Shown: positions 1 to 7,427, numbered from the stretch's first letter. The stretch: 22,728 nucleotides of DNA from Balneolaceae bacterium (GCA_007129085.1 SKWF01000171.1:1-22728), one strand, 5' to 3'. The notes: generated by a model not told the origin, from the sequence alone. A program made the numbers and translations.

Positions 1-1
1 G

Positions 2-379
2 GAGAAGAACCCGGTGTTTTATCTGCAGTATGCCCATGCTCGAATTCAATCCATACTTAGGAAAATTGACGAGATCACGGAAATTTCAGAGAAGCCCGAT
101 CTCTCCCTGTTAAAACACGAAGCAGAAGAAGCACTGATTAAACGATTATTGAGTTTTCCTGATGCAGTATCTCAAGCCGCCAAACATCGGGAGCCCCATC
201 GGGTGATTAATTACCTGAATGAGCTGGCGTCTGATTTCACCTCCTTTTATCACGATTGTAGAATTATCGGTGAGGATGAAGAGCTTCTGCAGGCTCGTAC
301 TGCATTGGCAAAAGCCGTTGCCCAGGTGCTTAGAAACGGACTTTCCATCCTCGGCATTACCGCGCCGGACAGAATGTAA
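2..379 (+). CDS. argS: Arginyl-tRNA synthetase, C-terminal fragment (5' end outside window)
   Basis: This is the last 125 residues of arginyl-tRNA synthetase, the cytosolic class I enzyme that charges tRNA-Arg. The reading frame is open from base 2, so the gene begins upstream of the window. The first residues read E-K-N-P-V-F-Y-L-Q-Y-A-H-A-R, the conserved entry to the anticodon-binding (DALR) domain; the GTG at 14 is an internal valine and not a start. The remainder is the all-helical DALR domain and ends in L-G-I-T-A-P-D-R-M, matching the typical ArgS C-terminus (APERM/APDRM). The catalytic HIGH and KMSK regions are not visible. An unrelated exported hydrolase follows on the same strand 42 bases downstream. 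Confidence 0.95.
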   Translation, partial: EKNPVFYLQYAHARIQSILRKIDEITEISEKPDLSLLKHEAEEALIKRLLSFPDAVSQAAKHREPHRVINYLNELASDFTSFYHDCRIIGEDEELLQARTALAKAVAQVLRNGLSILGITAPDRM

Positions 380-421
380 TATATAATTGCATATACAATG
401 ATTAACATTAATTCCCACAAT

Positions 422-1975
422 ATGAAAACTTATTACTCATTTATCGTCTTAATTTTTCTGCTGATTTTCTCAGCCGCATGCGACCAGCCCGATGCCGAGG
501 AATATGATCTGCTTATTAAAAACGGTCTGATTGTAGATGGGACCGGGGCAGATGGGTACAATGCGGATATCTTAATTCGGGACGGAATCATCGCTGAAAT
601 CGGCGAAATTGATGAAGATGCCCGCAATATTAATGAGATTATAGATGCGGAGGGGAAAACCGTAACGCCCGGGTTCATAGACACACATTCGCATGGCGAT
701 GCACTTGAAACGCCACATTTTGAGAATTTTCTTTCGATGGGAGTTACCTCAATCAGTTTAGGACAGGATGGCCGAAGTCCCGGCGGTGAGGATGTTGAGA
801 GCTGGATGGATGAAGTGGACGAACTCGGTACCGGCCCAAACGTACTTCATTTTGTTGGGCAAAATACATTGCGCCAGTTAGTGGATGCACCCCGGGAAGT
901 GGGGCTTGATGACTCTTACGTCACCAGTATGCAGGAGATTATTGAGAAGTCGATGGCTGCGGGCTCATTTGGAATGACGACGGGTCTTGAGTACGACCAT
1001 GGTACATTTGCAGATATGCCGGAACTCATTGCGCTGGCCGAGCCGGTGGCAGAGGCGGGTGGAATTGTGATGAGCCACATGCGAAGCGAGGATGATGATA
1101 AAATTGAAGAGGCCTTAGAGGAGCTTTTGGATCAAGGTCGTGGTTCGGGCAGTGCCGTGCATGTGTCGCACATTAAAATTGTATATGCAAACAACCCCGA
1201 TCGCGCTGATGATCTTCTGGCAATAATTGAAGAAGCACGAGAGGATGGTGTTGAAGTGTCTGTTGATGTTTATCCGTATGTAGCAAGTTTTACAGGTATT
1301 GCAATTGTATTTCCCGAGTGGGCACTTCCCCCGAATGATTTTGATGAAGTGGTAGAAAATCGACGAGGTGAACTAGAGGAGTTTTTACGCGATCGAATTA
1401 ATCTTAGAAATGGACCGGAAGCCACACTTTTTGGTACCGAACCCTGGGCCGGCATGACCCTAAAAGAAGTTGCCGAAGAACTCGAGAAGCCGTTTGAAGA
1501 TGTGCTCATTGATGAGATCGGCCCGCGCGGTGCCAGTGCCGCATATTTTGTAATGAACGAAGAGGTTATGCAGCGGTTTTTGGTAGATCCCAATGTTATG
1601 GTGAGTTCCGATGGGAGCCCAACGATGAGGCATCCACGAGGCTATGGCAGTTTTGCCAAAATTATTCGAAAGTATGTGAATGAAGAGAATTTGATGCCGT
1701 TTGAAGAGGCTATTCATAAAATGACCGGCTTGCCTGCAGAAACACTTGATTTAAATGATGAGAATAGAGTTGATGTTCCAAGAGGTGAAATTAGGGAAGG
1801 ATTTGCAGCTGATCTCCTCGTTTTTGAGCCGGAGAGTGTACGGGATAATGCTACGTTTGAAACCCCTCATGAATTAGCTGAAGGATTCAGCTGGGTAATC
1901 GTAAATGGAGAGGAAGCGATTCGCAATGGCGAACTAACAGGTTACAGAAACGGGCGCGTGATCAGAAAGAGGTAG
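422..1975 (+). CDS. N-acyl-D-amino-acid deacylase family amidohydrolase, predicted lipoprotein
   Basis: This is an amidohydrolase-superfamily protein of the D-aminoacylase group, which hydrolyses N-acyl-D-amino acids (EC 3.5.1.81 type) or related amides. I chose the ATG at 422 because it opens directly onto a signal peptide; an in-frame ATG at 398 would add eight residues. The signal ends in a lipobox-like L-I-F-S-A-A-C, with the Cys as residue 20, so the mature protein is probably lipid-anchored on the periplasmic side. Numbered from the 398 start, metal-site motifs are H97-S-H99-G-D, H227 (MSHMRSE), H258 (VHVSHIK) and the catalytic Asp D405 (SSDGSP). The family's usual N-C-G motif, whose Cys bridges the metals in characterised enzymes, reads G-Q-D124-G here, so Asp may replace Cys. 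The C-terminus returns to the small beta domain. Substrate is not determined. The family call is firm; the reaction is less certain. Confidence 0.85.
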   Translation: MKTYYSFIVLIFLLIFSAACDQPDAEEYDLLIKNGLIVDGTGADGYNADILIRDGIIAEIGEIDEDARNINEIIDAEGKTVTPGFIDTHSHGDALETPHFENFLSMGVTSISLGQDGRSPGGEDVESWMDEVDELGTGPNVLHFVGQNTLRQLVDAPREVGLDDSYVTSMQEIIEKSMAAGSFGMTTGLEYDHGTFADMPELIALAEPVAEAGGIVMSHMRSEDDDKIEEALEELLDQGRGSGSAVHVSHIKIVYANNPDRADDLLAIIEEAREDGVEVSVDVYPYVASFTGIAIVFPEWALPPNDFDEVVENRRGELEEFLRDRINLRNGPEATLFGTEPWAGMTLKEVAEELEKPFEDVLIDEIGPRGASAAYFVMNEEVMQRFLVDPNVMVSSDGSPTMRHPRGYGSFAKIIRKYVNEENLMPFEEAIHKMTGLPAETLDLNDENRVDVPRGEIREGFAADLLVFEPESVRDNATFETPHELAEGFSWVIVNGEEAIRNGELTGYRNGRVIRKR

Positions 1976-2047
1976 GACGTTTTGGGGATATCTTTATTAA
2001 GCCGTCCAAAATGGCCGTAAAGAAGGACATTTAACATCAAATTTGTC

Positions 2048-2069
2048 ATGCCGGACCCCGATCCGGCAT
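2048..2069. repeat. REP-like palindrome between convergent genes
   Basis: Perfect 8-base arms ATGCCGGA and TCCGGCAT surround a 6-base loop, CCCCGA. The element sits in the 172-base gap between the amidohydrolase gene and the convergent methyltransferase gene. It resembles TCATGCCGGA...TCCGGCATC repeats that I recall scattered in intergenic DNA of many bacteria. It lacks a following T-run, so it is a poor intrinsic terminator. Weaker nested hairpins follow at 2076-2092 (CCTAT/ATAGG) and 2086-2100 (CGATA/TATCG). Repeat status cannot be shown from a single copy. Confidence 0.5.
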
Positions 2070-2147
2070 CTCCTACCTATATCAACGATAGGATTTATCG
2101 GCTGGTGAAAAGTATGAGAAAAGACCTTTTTTGGTCAGCCCAAAATA

Positions 2148-2948
2148 TTAGACCGCAGCCCTAAGTTTTGTGAAGCAGACAATCCCTTTGTGAAACTGTT
2201 TTTCGACCGTAAATCCGGCGCGTTTAAACATGGAGTTGCTTTCGTCGATGGTCCAAAACTGCAGCCCTCCCCACTCGGCTGATTCCTGCATCATCCTGCC
2301 AATCCAGTTTCCTGATTTTATGAGGTGCATCATAAACATCACACCGTTATTTTTTAGAACCCGGCGGCATTCAAACAGTACTTTCAACTCATCAGACAGT
2401 TCATTAAGCGTGCCTCCCATGGCAAGTCCATCAAATGTTTGGTTGAAAAACGGCATGACTCGTGCATCCGCTTTTATTAAATACAGATCGGTCTGATCCC
2501 CTTCCGCTTTCATACGGGCTTCATCAAGCATCTGTTTAGAAAAGTCGAGGGCTGCAATTTCACTTTTTGGAGATGCTTTTTTCAGTGCCCTGGCGTAGAG
2601 TGCCGTTGAGCACCCCACATCAAGGTAAGAGCCGTCCGGGAGCGGATTTACCCATTCTATTAACAACTTTTTTTCCTCATCGATAGGAAAGGGTTCACCT
2701 GTTAATATTGAAAGAGAGCGATTACGCCACAGATTTTCATAAATAGATGCCGTGATCTTCCAGTGATTTGTGCTTTGAGCCAAGGTGTACGGTTTCTCAT
2801 CAACAAGCAGATCAGCAATGTTATTTGTTATGGAAAATTCGTCACCGCTTTCGGAACTGATGGTGCCGGAGTACACGGTATTTAAATTAGACATCGCCGG
2901 TGGAAGAATAATCTCTTCCCGATCATTTTTTGGAGATCGAATTTTCAT
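2148..2948 (-). CDS. Class I SAM-dependent methyltransferase
   Basis: This is a 266-residue Rossmann-fold methyltransferase (Methyltransf_11/25 type). Motif I is at residues 108-117 (Y-L-D-V-G-C-S-T-A-L), the acidic end of strand 2 is D135 (A-L-D-F-S), and post-motif features run through L-I-K-A-D-A-R (motif II region) and the R-R-V-L-K-N-N-G segment. Residues 19-60 resemble a Trm112-like N-terminal lobe (Y-S-G-T...I-A-D-L-L) but have none of the zinc cysteines. The following H-W-K...Y-E-N-L-W-R-N-R-S-L-S-I-L-T-G stretch is typical of UbiE-like small-molecule methyltransferases. A second possible start is Met19 (2894). The substrate is unknown. It lies 63 bases downstream of the SAM hydrolase gene on the same strand and may be cotranscribed with dnaN. 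Confidence 0.8.
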   Translation of the reverse strand: MKIRSPKNDREEIILPPAMSNLNTVYSGTISSESGDEFSITNNIADLLVDEKPYTLAQSTNHWKITASIYENLWRNRSLSILTGEPFPIDEEKKLLIEWVNPLPDGSYLDVGCSTALYARALKKASPKSEIAALDFSKQMLDEARMKAEGDQTDLYLIKADARVMPFFNQTFDGLAMGGTLNELSDELKVLFECRRVLKNNGVMFMMHLIKSGNWIGRMMQESAEWGGLQFWTIDESNSMFKRAGFTVEKQFHKGIVCFTKLRAAV

Positions 2949-3011
2949 GGGTGGGAAAATGAGTGTGGGTTGAAACAGTTTACTGTACGGGTAACAAAAC
3001 TCCGGGTTACA

Positions 3012-3800
3012 CTACTTTTGTATAACCAGCGACAGTTGCGCACCCTTTTCAACACCAAGCATCTCTCTTGCGTTGCCTTTGTTGATGGCTATTTCGAGCA
3101 TTCCGGAGCTACCTATATAAGTTGCTGGTTCACCCTCGGGTACAGAGCCAAAGGTTGTTACAAGTCCATTTAGAATTGTGTTGCCAACATAAACCCTAAA
3201 GTTTTCAGGATCTCCCGCTTTCTGAACCATCTCTTGAGGAATGTTTGATATTAGATTTCCATATCCATCAATATGAACAATCCAGCCCTGTATGCCGTCT
3301 TTATCGGATATGGGAGTTGCCCAACGATACGTGCTCAGCTGATCGAGCGCTTCACCCAGGTCGGAGAGCGGAACACCTTTGGCTAAATGTGCTGCAACGG
3401 GTGCAAAAATATCACGCCCGTGGAAGGTTTTTGATACGTCATCAAGCCATAGTTTTTTATTGGTGAGCTCTACGGCCTCGTAGTCGTATTTGTCTCCGAT
3501 AAGCGAAAAAATACCGTTATCGGGACCGACAAAGTATTGGTCGTTAATCTTCAGGGCTATCGGCTTTCGATCGGTGCCTACTCCGGGATCTACAACAACA
3601 ACATGAACGCTGTTTTTTGGGAAAAGCATGGCGGAATTTCGAACCACCCACGCTCCTGCCATAATATCCTGTGGTGGAATTTGATGTGAAATATCAATGA
3701 TGCGCGATTCCGGGCTGATGCCTAAAATCACCGCCTTTAACACACTTACGTAGTGATCCTGTAGACCAAAGTCAGTTGTAAGTGTTATTGTTGATGCCAT
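3012..3800 (-). CDS. S-adenosyl-L-methionine hydrolase (adenosine-forming), DUF62 family
   Basis: This 262-residue protein belongs to the SAM hydroxide adenosyltransferase family, relatives of fluorinase and chlorinase, which split SAM with water into adenosine and L-methionine. It opens with T-L-T-T-D-F-G-L-Q-D-H-Y. The family's catalytic Asp-Arg-His set is visible as D71 (V-V-D-P-G-V-G), R78 (T-D-R-K-P-I) and H127 (T-F-H-G-R-D-I-F), and the ligand-binding G-P-D-N-G-I-F is at 92-98. The C-terminal half is the beta-barrel domain. The halogenase-specific loop is not evident, so hydrolase is the better call. The gene starts two bases after the dnaN stop codon, so the two are almost certainly cotranscribed. 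The physiological role of these enzymes is poorly understood. Confidence 0.9.
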   Translation of the reverse strand: MASTITLTTDFGLQDHYVSVLKAVILGISPESRIIDISHQIPPQDIMAGAWVVRNSAMLFPKNSVHVVVVDPGVGTDRKPIALKINDQYFVGPDNGIFSLIGDKYDYEAVELTNKKLWLDDVSKTFHGRDIFAPVAAHLAKGVPLSDLGEALDQLSTYRWATPISDKDGIQGWIVHIDGYGNLISNIPQEMVQKAGDPENFRVYVGNTILNGLVTTFGSVPEGEPATYIGSSGMLEIAINKGNAREMLGVEKGAQLSLVIQK

Positions 3801-3802
3801 GT

Positions 3803-4918
3803 TTATGCATAGCTGTTAAGCATAACCGGCATAACGAGCATAAGCATCTCTTCACCCTCACTCTCTTCGGCAGGTTTTACGATACCCGCCCGATTTGGAG
3901 TGGAGAACTCAAATTTTGCTTCCTCTCCATCAACATTGCTGAGTACATCTGCGAGATATTTGGCGTTAAAGCCGATCTCCATTTCGCCATCATTATAATC
4001 GCAGGTGATGGTCTCTTTTGCCTCACTGCTCATGTCTAAATCTTCGGCACGGATAGTGAGTTTATCCTTGTTAAGCTGCAGGCGAATTTGGCGTGTAGTT
4101 GTGCTCGAAAATACAGCAACACGGCGAACGGTTGAGAGAATCTGGGATTTATCAACCAGCATCGTCTTATCGTTATCGCGCGGAATTACCGATTCGTAAT
4201 TGGGATACTGCTCGTTGATCAATCGTGTAATGACAATGGTTGTGGCGCTGCTGAACTGTGCATGGTCATCAGAAATGGTCATGTCACAATCGGTTCCATC
4301 AATCGATTTGGATACCAGGCTGAGTGCTTTATCCGGCACGATGAAAGAGAGTGGGCTTTCTGACGTCAGATTCTTGTTCATAAATTTAACAAGACGATGG
4401 CCATCTGTGGCAACAAACTTACTTCCTTCAGTTCCGATGTCAAAAAACACACCCATCATGGCAGGCCGCAGATCATCCGTGGAGACGGCAAAAATTGTGC
4501 GTTGAATGGCATTTCGGATAAGGTCGGTATCCGTGGAGAGCGTAACACCTTCACTCATGTTCGGAATTTCGGGAAAGTCTGATACATCTTCGCCAACAAG
4601 CTTATATGTACCTTTATCCGTTTTGAACTTAATATTTTGATTCTCATCCACATCAAAAAATACAGGGATGTTTGGCAGTTGCCGCAATGTTTCCAAAAGT
4701 CGTTTTGCGGGAATTGCTACAGACCCCTCTTCTTCGATATCCGCCTCGATATATTCGATGATCGAAATTTCAAGATCTGTGGCGGTTAGTTTTAATCTGC
4801 CATCTTCTGTTTCAAAGAGGATGGTTTCGAGAATAGGTAGTGTAGCTTTTGAGGGAACAGCTCCAATTACGGCTGAAAGTCCTTGGTTTAGGTCGCTGCT
4901 GGATACATTAAATTTCAT
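3803..4918 (-). CDS. dnaN: DNA polymerase III beta subunit (sliding clamp)
   Basis: This is a full-length 371-residue beta clamp, the ring that tethers the replicative polymerase to DNA and docks other repair and replication proteins. The start M-K-F-N-V-S-S-S-D-L and the segment A-T-L-P-I-L-E-T-I-L-F-E are typical, as is the A-T-D-L-E-I-S-I motif of domain I. The T-D-G-H-R-L-V segment of domain II lies near residue 172, and the protein ends L-V-M-P-V-M-L-N-S-Y-A, which carries the conserved hydrophobic C-terminus near the peptide-binding pocket. dnaA and recF do not flank it; instead a SAM hydrolase gene follows within two bases. It diverges from miaA across a 241-base intergenic region containing a palindrome. 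Confidence 0.97.
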   Translation of the reverse strand: MKFNVSSSDLNQGLSAVIGAVPSKATLPILETILFETEDGRLKLTATDLEISIIEYIEADIEEEGSVAIPAKRLLETLRQLPNIPVFFDVDENQNIKFKTDKGTYKLVGEDVSDFPEIPNMSEGVTLSTDTDLIRNAIQRTIFAVSTDDLRPAMMGVFFDIGTEGSKFVATDGHRLVKFMNKNLTSESPLSFIVPDKALSLVSKSIDGTDCDMTISDDHAQFSSATTIVITRLINEQYPNYESVIPRDNDKTMLVDKSQILSTVRRVAVFSSTTTRQIRLQLNKDKLTIRAEDLDMSSEAKETITCDYNDGEMEIGFNAKYLADVLSNVDGEEAKFEFSTPNRAGIVKPAEESEGEEMLMLVMPVMLNSYA

Positions 4919-4991
4919 AAGCAGTTGTCAAAAAAAGTTGATGGATAGTGGCCTGTTTATCTCCGTTGTTTGCCACGCGTAAAGACATCAT

Positions 4992-5020
4992 ATACTAACA
5001 AATCTTGCCTCATGTCGCAA
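4992..5020 (-). promoter_or_regulatory. Possible dnaN promoter
   Basis: Read on the minus strand, TTGCGA and TAGTAT are separated by 17 bases, about 75 bases upstream of the dnaN start. This fits the classical sigma-70 layout but not the Bacteroidota TTTG/TAnnTTTG layout seen better elsewhere in the window. It is weak support, because AT-rich intergenic DNA often yields such matches. Confidence 0.25.
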
Positions 5021-5071
5021 CCAATAAGAGGTGTTAATTTAAGAAGATAACGGCGAAATAGAGAACGGAAA

Positions 5072-5107
5072 ATGACAGGATCTAATAGATGATTCCGATT
5101 CTGTCAT
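5072..5107. promoter_or_regulatory. Inverted repeat in the dnaN-miaA divergent region
   Basis: The arms ATGACAGGAT (5072-5081) and ATTCTGTCAT (5098-5107) are complementary over 10 bases with a single G-T pair, around a 16-base spacer. It lies between the divergent dnaN and miaA genes and its right arm overlaps the -33 position of the miaA promoter candidate. It could be an operator for a dimeric regulator or an RNA hairpin. No T-run follows on either side, so I do not call it a terminator. Confidence 0.45.
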
Positions 5108-5132
5108 CTGCTGTTAATTACAGGTATCTTTA
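5100..5132 (+). promoter_or_regulatory. Possible miaA operon promoter (Bacteroidota type)
   Basis: TATCTTTA at 5125-5132 matches seven of eight positions of the Bacteroidota -7 element TAnnTTTG. TCTG at 5100-5103, 21 bases upstream, matches three of four positions of the -33 TTTG. A start of transcription near 5139 would give a leader of about 20 bases before the miaA ATG. Supported by pattern only. Confidence 0.3.
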
Positions 5133-5159
5133 GCCTACTTAGAATTTAACCACGGTTTG

Positions 5160-6089
5160 ATGAAGCAAATAATGATTGCCGGGCCAACCTGTTCCGGTAA
5201 AAGCAGACTTGCAGTTACGCTTGCAAAAAAAATAGATGCTGAAATAATTTCTGCCGACTCCAGGCAGTGTTTTAAGGAGATTAATATAGGAACAGCCAAG
5301 CCTACCGCAGAGCAGCTTCAATCCGTGCGCCATTACAATATCTCTGATCTACATTTAACCGAGGATGATTCCGCTCAGAAGTTCTACGAGCGCGCGCAAT
5401 CATGGAGTAGAGAAATTGAAAAGCGTGGTAAACGAGTTATTTATGCGGGTGGGAGTACACTTCATCTGCAATCGTTAATTCGCCCACTGGATGAAATTCC
5501 CTCATCCAATAGCGAAAATGTGGAAACATTGACCGAAGAGCTGAAAGAGAAAGGTGTTGAGCATCTGTTCAAAAAATTGAGTGAGGTGGATCCTGTATAT
5601 GCCGGGAAAATTGAGCCGAATAATCACCGTCAAATTATACGCGCACTGGATGTGTGGATGCAGACGGGAGAACCATTTAGCAGTTTTCATCGGGATAATA
5701 AATTTGAGGAGCCGGAAAATATTGCCGTTTATGGGCTGCATTGGCCGCGAAAAATGCTTCATAAACGAATTAGTCGGCGGTGTGATGAAATGCTGGAGAA
5801 AGGCCTGGTGAGCGAAACGAGAAATTTGCTCGATGCGGGATATGCGCAAAATTTACAGGCACTGCAAACCGTTGGGTATAAGCAGGTGATTCAACATCTG
5901 AATGGTGAGATAGATTACGAACAGATGGTGAAAGATTTTAAAACAGCAACACGCCGGTATGCTAAGCGCCAGATTACTTGGTTGCGGCGCTGGCCTTTTT
6001 TAACGTGGTTGGATCACTCAAAAGCAGATGTAGAAACCCTGGCTGAAAGGATTGAACAACAGGTAGCGGCTGACGTGCAGAAAGGTTAA
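5160..6089 (+). CDS. miaA: tRNA dimethylallyltransferase (MiaA)
   Basis: MiaA transfers a dimethylallyl group to N6 of A37 in tRNAs that read codons starting with U, in the cytosol. I chose the ATG at 5160; a TTG immediately before it (5157) is in frame but unlikely. The P-loop G-P-T-C-S-G-K-S is at residues 8-15. The catalytic Asp (D33) lies in S-A-D-S-R-Q, followed by I-N-I-G-T-A-K-P. The motif after strand 4 is G-G-S-T-L-H-L, versus the more common G-G-T-G-L-Y. The swinging-arm and C-terminal tRNA-binding segment T-A-T-R-R-Y-A-K-R-Q-I-T-W-L-R-R is intact. At 309 residues the length is normal. It heads the plus-strand run; purS follows after 36 bases. Confidence 0.95.
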   Translation: MKQIMIAGPTCSGKSRLAVTLAKKIDAEIISADSRQCFKEINIGTAKPTAEQLQSVRHYNISDLHLTEDDSAQKFYERAQSWSREIEKRGKRVIYAGGSTLHLQSLIRPLDEIPSSNSENVETLTEELKEKGVEHLFKKLSEVDPVYAGKIEPNNHRQIIRALDVWMQTGEPFSSFHRDNKFEEPENIAVYGLHWPRKMLHKRISRRCDEMLEKGLVSETRNLLDAGYAQNLQALQTVGYKQVIQHLNGEIDYEQMVKDFKTATRRYAKRQITWLRRWPFLTWLDHSKADVETLAERIEQQVAADVQKG

Positions 6090-6125
6090 ATTAAGGGCTT
6101 CCATCAAACCGTTGAAAAATTATTT

Positions 6126-6389
6126 ATGTACAAAGCAAAAGTAAATATTACGCTTCGAAAATCCATTCTTGACCCCAAAGGGAAAGCTGCAAATCATGCG
6201 CTTCAAAACCTGGGTCTTACAGCAGTAGATGATGTTCGAATTGGCAAATTTATCGAAATTGATATCGATGCCGAATCCGAAGAGAAGGCGCATGAAGTGG
6301 CTGAAGCATCGTGCAAACAGCTGTTGGCAAATGAAGTAATGGAAGATTATTCAATTACGATCGAAGAGTATAGCCCTGAGTTGAAATGA
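6126..6389 (+). CDS. purS: Phosphoribosylformylglycinamidine synthase subunit PurS
   Basis: PurS is the small bridging subunit of the three-part FGAM synthetase (with PurQ and small PurL), which converts FGAR to FGAM in purine synthesis. The 87-residue protein shows the family pattern M-Y-K-A-K-V-N-I-T-L-R at the start, then I-L-D-P-K-G-K-A-A-N-H-A-L, then D-D-V-R-I-G-K-F-I-E-I-D near residues 46-57. Its stop overlaps the ATG of the clpS-like gene by four bases (ATGA), and purQ is the next gene after that. The full-length purL partner is not in the window. Confidence 0.95.
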   Translation: MYKAKVNITLRKSILDPKGKAANHALQNLGLTAVDDVRIGKFIEIDIDAESEEKAHEVAEASCKQLLANEVMEDYSITIEEYSPELK

Positions 6390-6718
6390 GAATAGTGCAA
6401 GATGTTTTACGGATGCAGATGGAAGAGAATCTTCCTGATGAAGGCCCTGAAACAGATGTGCTGGAAGAGACTGAAGATGACGAGGAGCTTGATACTCCCT
6501 GGCGGCTTATTCTTTACGATGATGATATCCATACATTCGATGAAGTGATCAATCAGCTGATTAAAGCACTGGGATGTTCGGTATCAAAAGCTGAAAAACT
6601 CACCATGCAGGTTCACAACGAAGGTAAAGCCCTTGTGTATGAAGGAAAATTCGAAGAGTGCCTGAAAATCAACTCTGTACTACAGGAAATTCAACTTGTT
6701 ACTGAAATCAAAGGATAA
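6386..6718 (+). CDS. clpS: ClpS-like adaptor for the ClpAP/ClpCP protease
   Basis: This 110-residue protein has an acidic, probably flexible N-terminal extension (residues 13-37) followed by a ClpS core. ClpS delivers N-degron substrates to the Clp AAA+ unfoldase. The N-end binding site is recognisable by alignment with E. coli ClpS: W-R-L-I-L-Y-D45-D46-D47 corresponds to the N34-D35-D36 acidic patch, F51 takes the place of the gatekeeper Met, and H77 in V-H-N-E-G-K-A-L corresponds to H66. The Asn-to-Asp change at position 45 could affect binding of the substrate amino group. Unusually, the gene is wedged between purS (four-base overlap) and purQ (five-base gap), so it is translated with the purine genes. 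Family assignment is good; true N-degron activity is inferred. Confidence 0.85.
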   Translation: MRIVQDVLRMQMEENLPDEGPETDVLEETEDDEELDTPWRLILYDDDIHTFDEVINQLIKALGCSVSKAEKLTMQVHNEGKALVYEGKFEECLKINSVLQEIQLVTEIKG

Positions 6719-6723
6719 ATAAC

Positions 6724-7425
6724 GTGTCTAAAAAAATTGGTGTAATAATATTTCCCGGTTCCAACTGCGATCATGATGCTTATCACGCAATGAAATCGGT
6801 AATGGGAGCTGAAACAGAATTTTTATGGCATAAAGAATCGGATCTGTCCGGGATCGATCTTCTGCTGATCCCCGGAGGTTTTTCGTATGGCGATTACTTG
6901 CGGTCCGGCGCTATTGCACGCTTTTCACCCATTATGAATGCCGTTGTTGATTTCGCCAAAAAAGGCGGGCCGGTAATGGGGATCTGTAACGGATTTCAAA
7001 TTCTGCTCGAGGCGGGACTGCTTCCCGGAGCCATGCTCCACAACGAAAAATTGAGGTTCATCTGCAAAGATGTGCATGTTCGGGTTGAACGGTCTGATTC
7101 CATATTTACCTCACGTTTGTCTAAAGGAGATGTTTTACGCTTGCCGGTATCACACGGTGAAGGAAATTACTTTATTGATGATGCCGGGTTGGACAGTCTG
7201 AAGCAGAACGATCAGGTACTGTTCCGATATACTGATGCCGAAGGAAAAATTACGGAAGATTCGAATATCAACGGGTCTGTAGATTCTATAGCCGGAATTG
7301 TTAACCGCCAGGGAAATGTGTTGGGTATGATGCCTCATCCTGAACGCGCCATGGAAAAAACTCTCGGTTCTGAAGATGGAAAAGTACTTTTCGAATCTCT
7401 CTTCAGCGAACTGCAAATAGCCTGA
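6724..7425 (+). CDS. purQ: Phosphoribosylformylglycinamidine synthase subunit PurQ (glutaminase)
   Basis: PurQ is the class I glutamine amidotransferase subunit of FGAM synthetase and supplies ammonia to PurL. The 233-residue protein starts with GTG. It shows the N-terminal I-I-F-P-G-S-N-C-D-H-D, then L-I-P-G-G-F-S-Y-G-D-Y-L-R-S-G-A at 48-63. The nucleophile is C88 in G-I-C-N-G-F-Q, and the His-Glu pair is H205 and E207 in M-P-H-P-E-R-A-M-E. All three catalytic residues are present. It lies five bases after the clpS-like gene and two bases before the M42 peptidase gene, so it is part of the same message as purS. Confidence 0.97.
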   Translation: MSKKIGVIIFPGSNCDHDAYHAMKSVMGAETEFLWHKESDLSGIDLLLIPGGFSYGDYLRSGAIARFSPIMNAVVDFAKKGGPVMGICNGFQILLEAGLLPGAMLHNEKLRFICKDVHVRVERSDSIFTSRLSKGDVLRLPVSHGEGNYFIDDAGLDSLKQNDQVLFRYTDAEGKITEDSNINGSVDSIAGIVNRQGNVLGMMPHPERAMEKTLGSEDGKVLFESLFSELQIA

Positions 7426-7427
7426 TT

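Noticed and set aside
146..418. Opposite-strand and other-frame open reading frames over known genes (for example 146-418, 1270-1593, 15319-15660, 19794-20135)
   Set aside because: They lie inside well-supported genes, show no family motifs and have low-complexity or Cys/His-rich translations typical of shadows.
2100..2140. GGCTG...CAGCC and GACC-TTTTTT-GGTC repeats as a terminator of the methyltransferase or amidohydrolase gene
   Set aside because: The stems are short and imperfect, and the T-run lies in the loop instead of after the stem.
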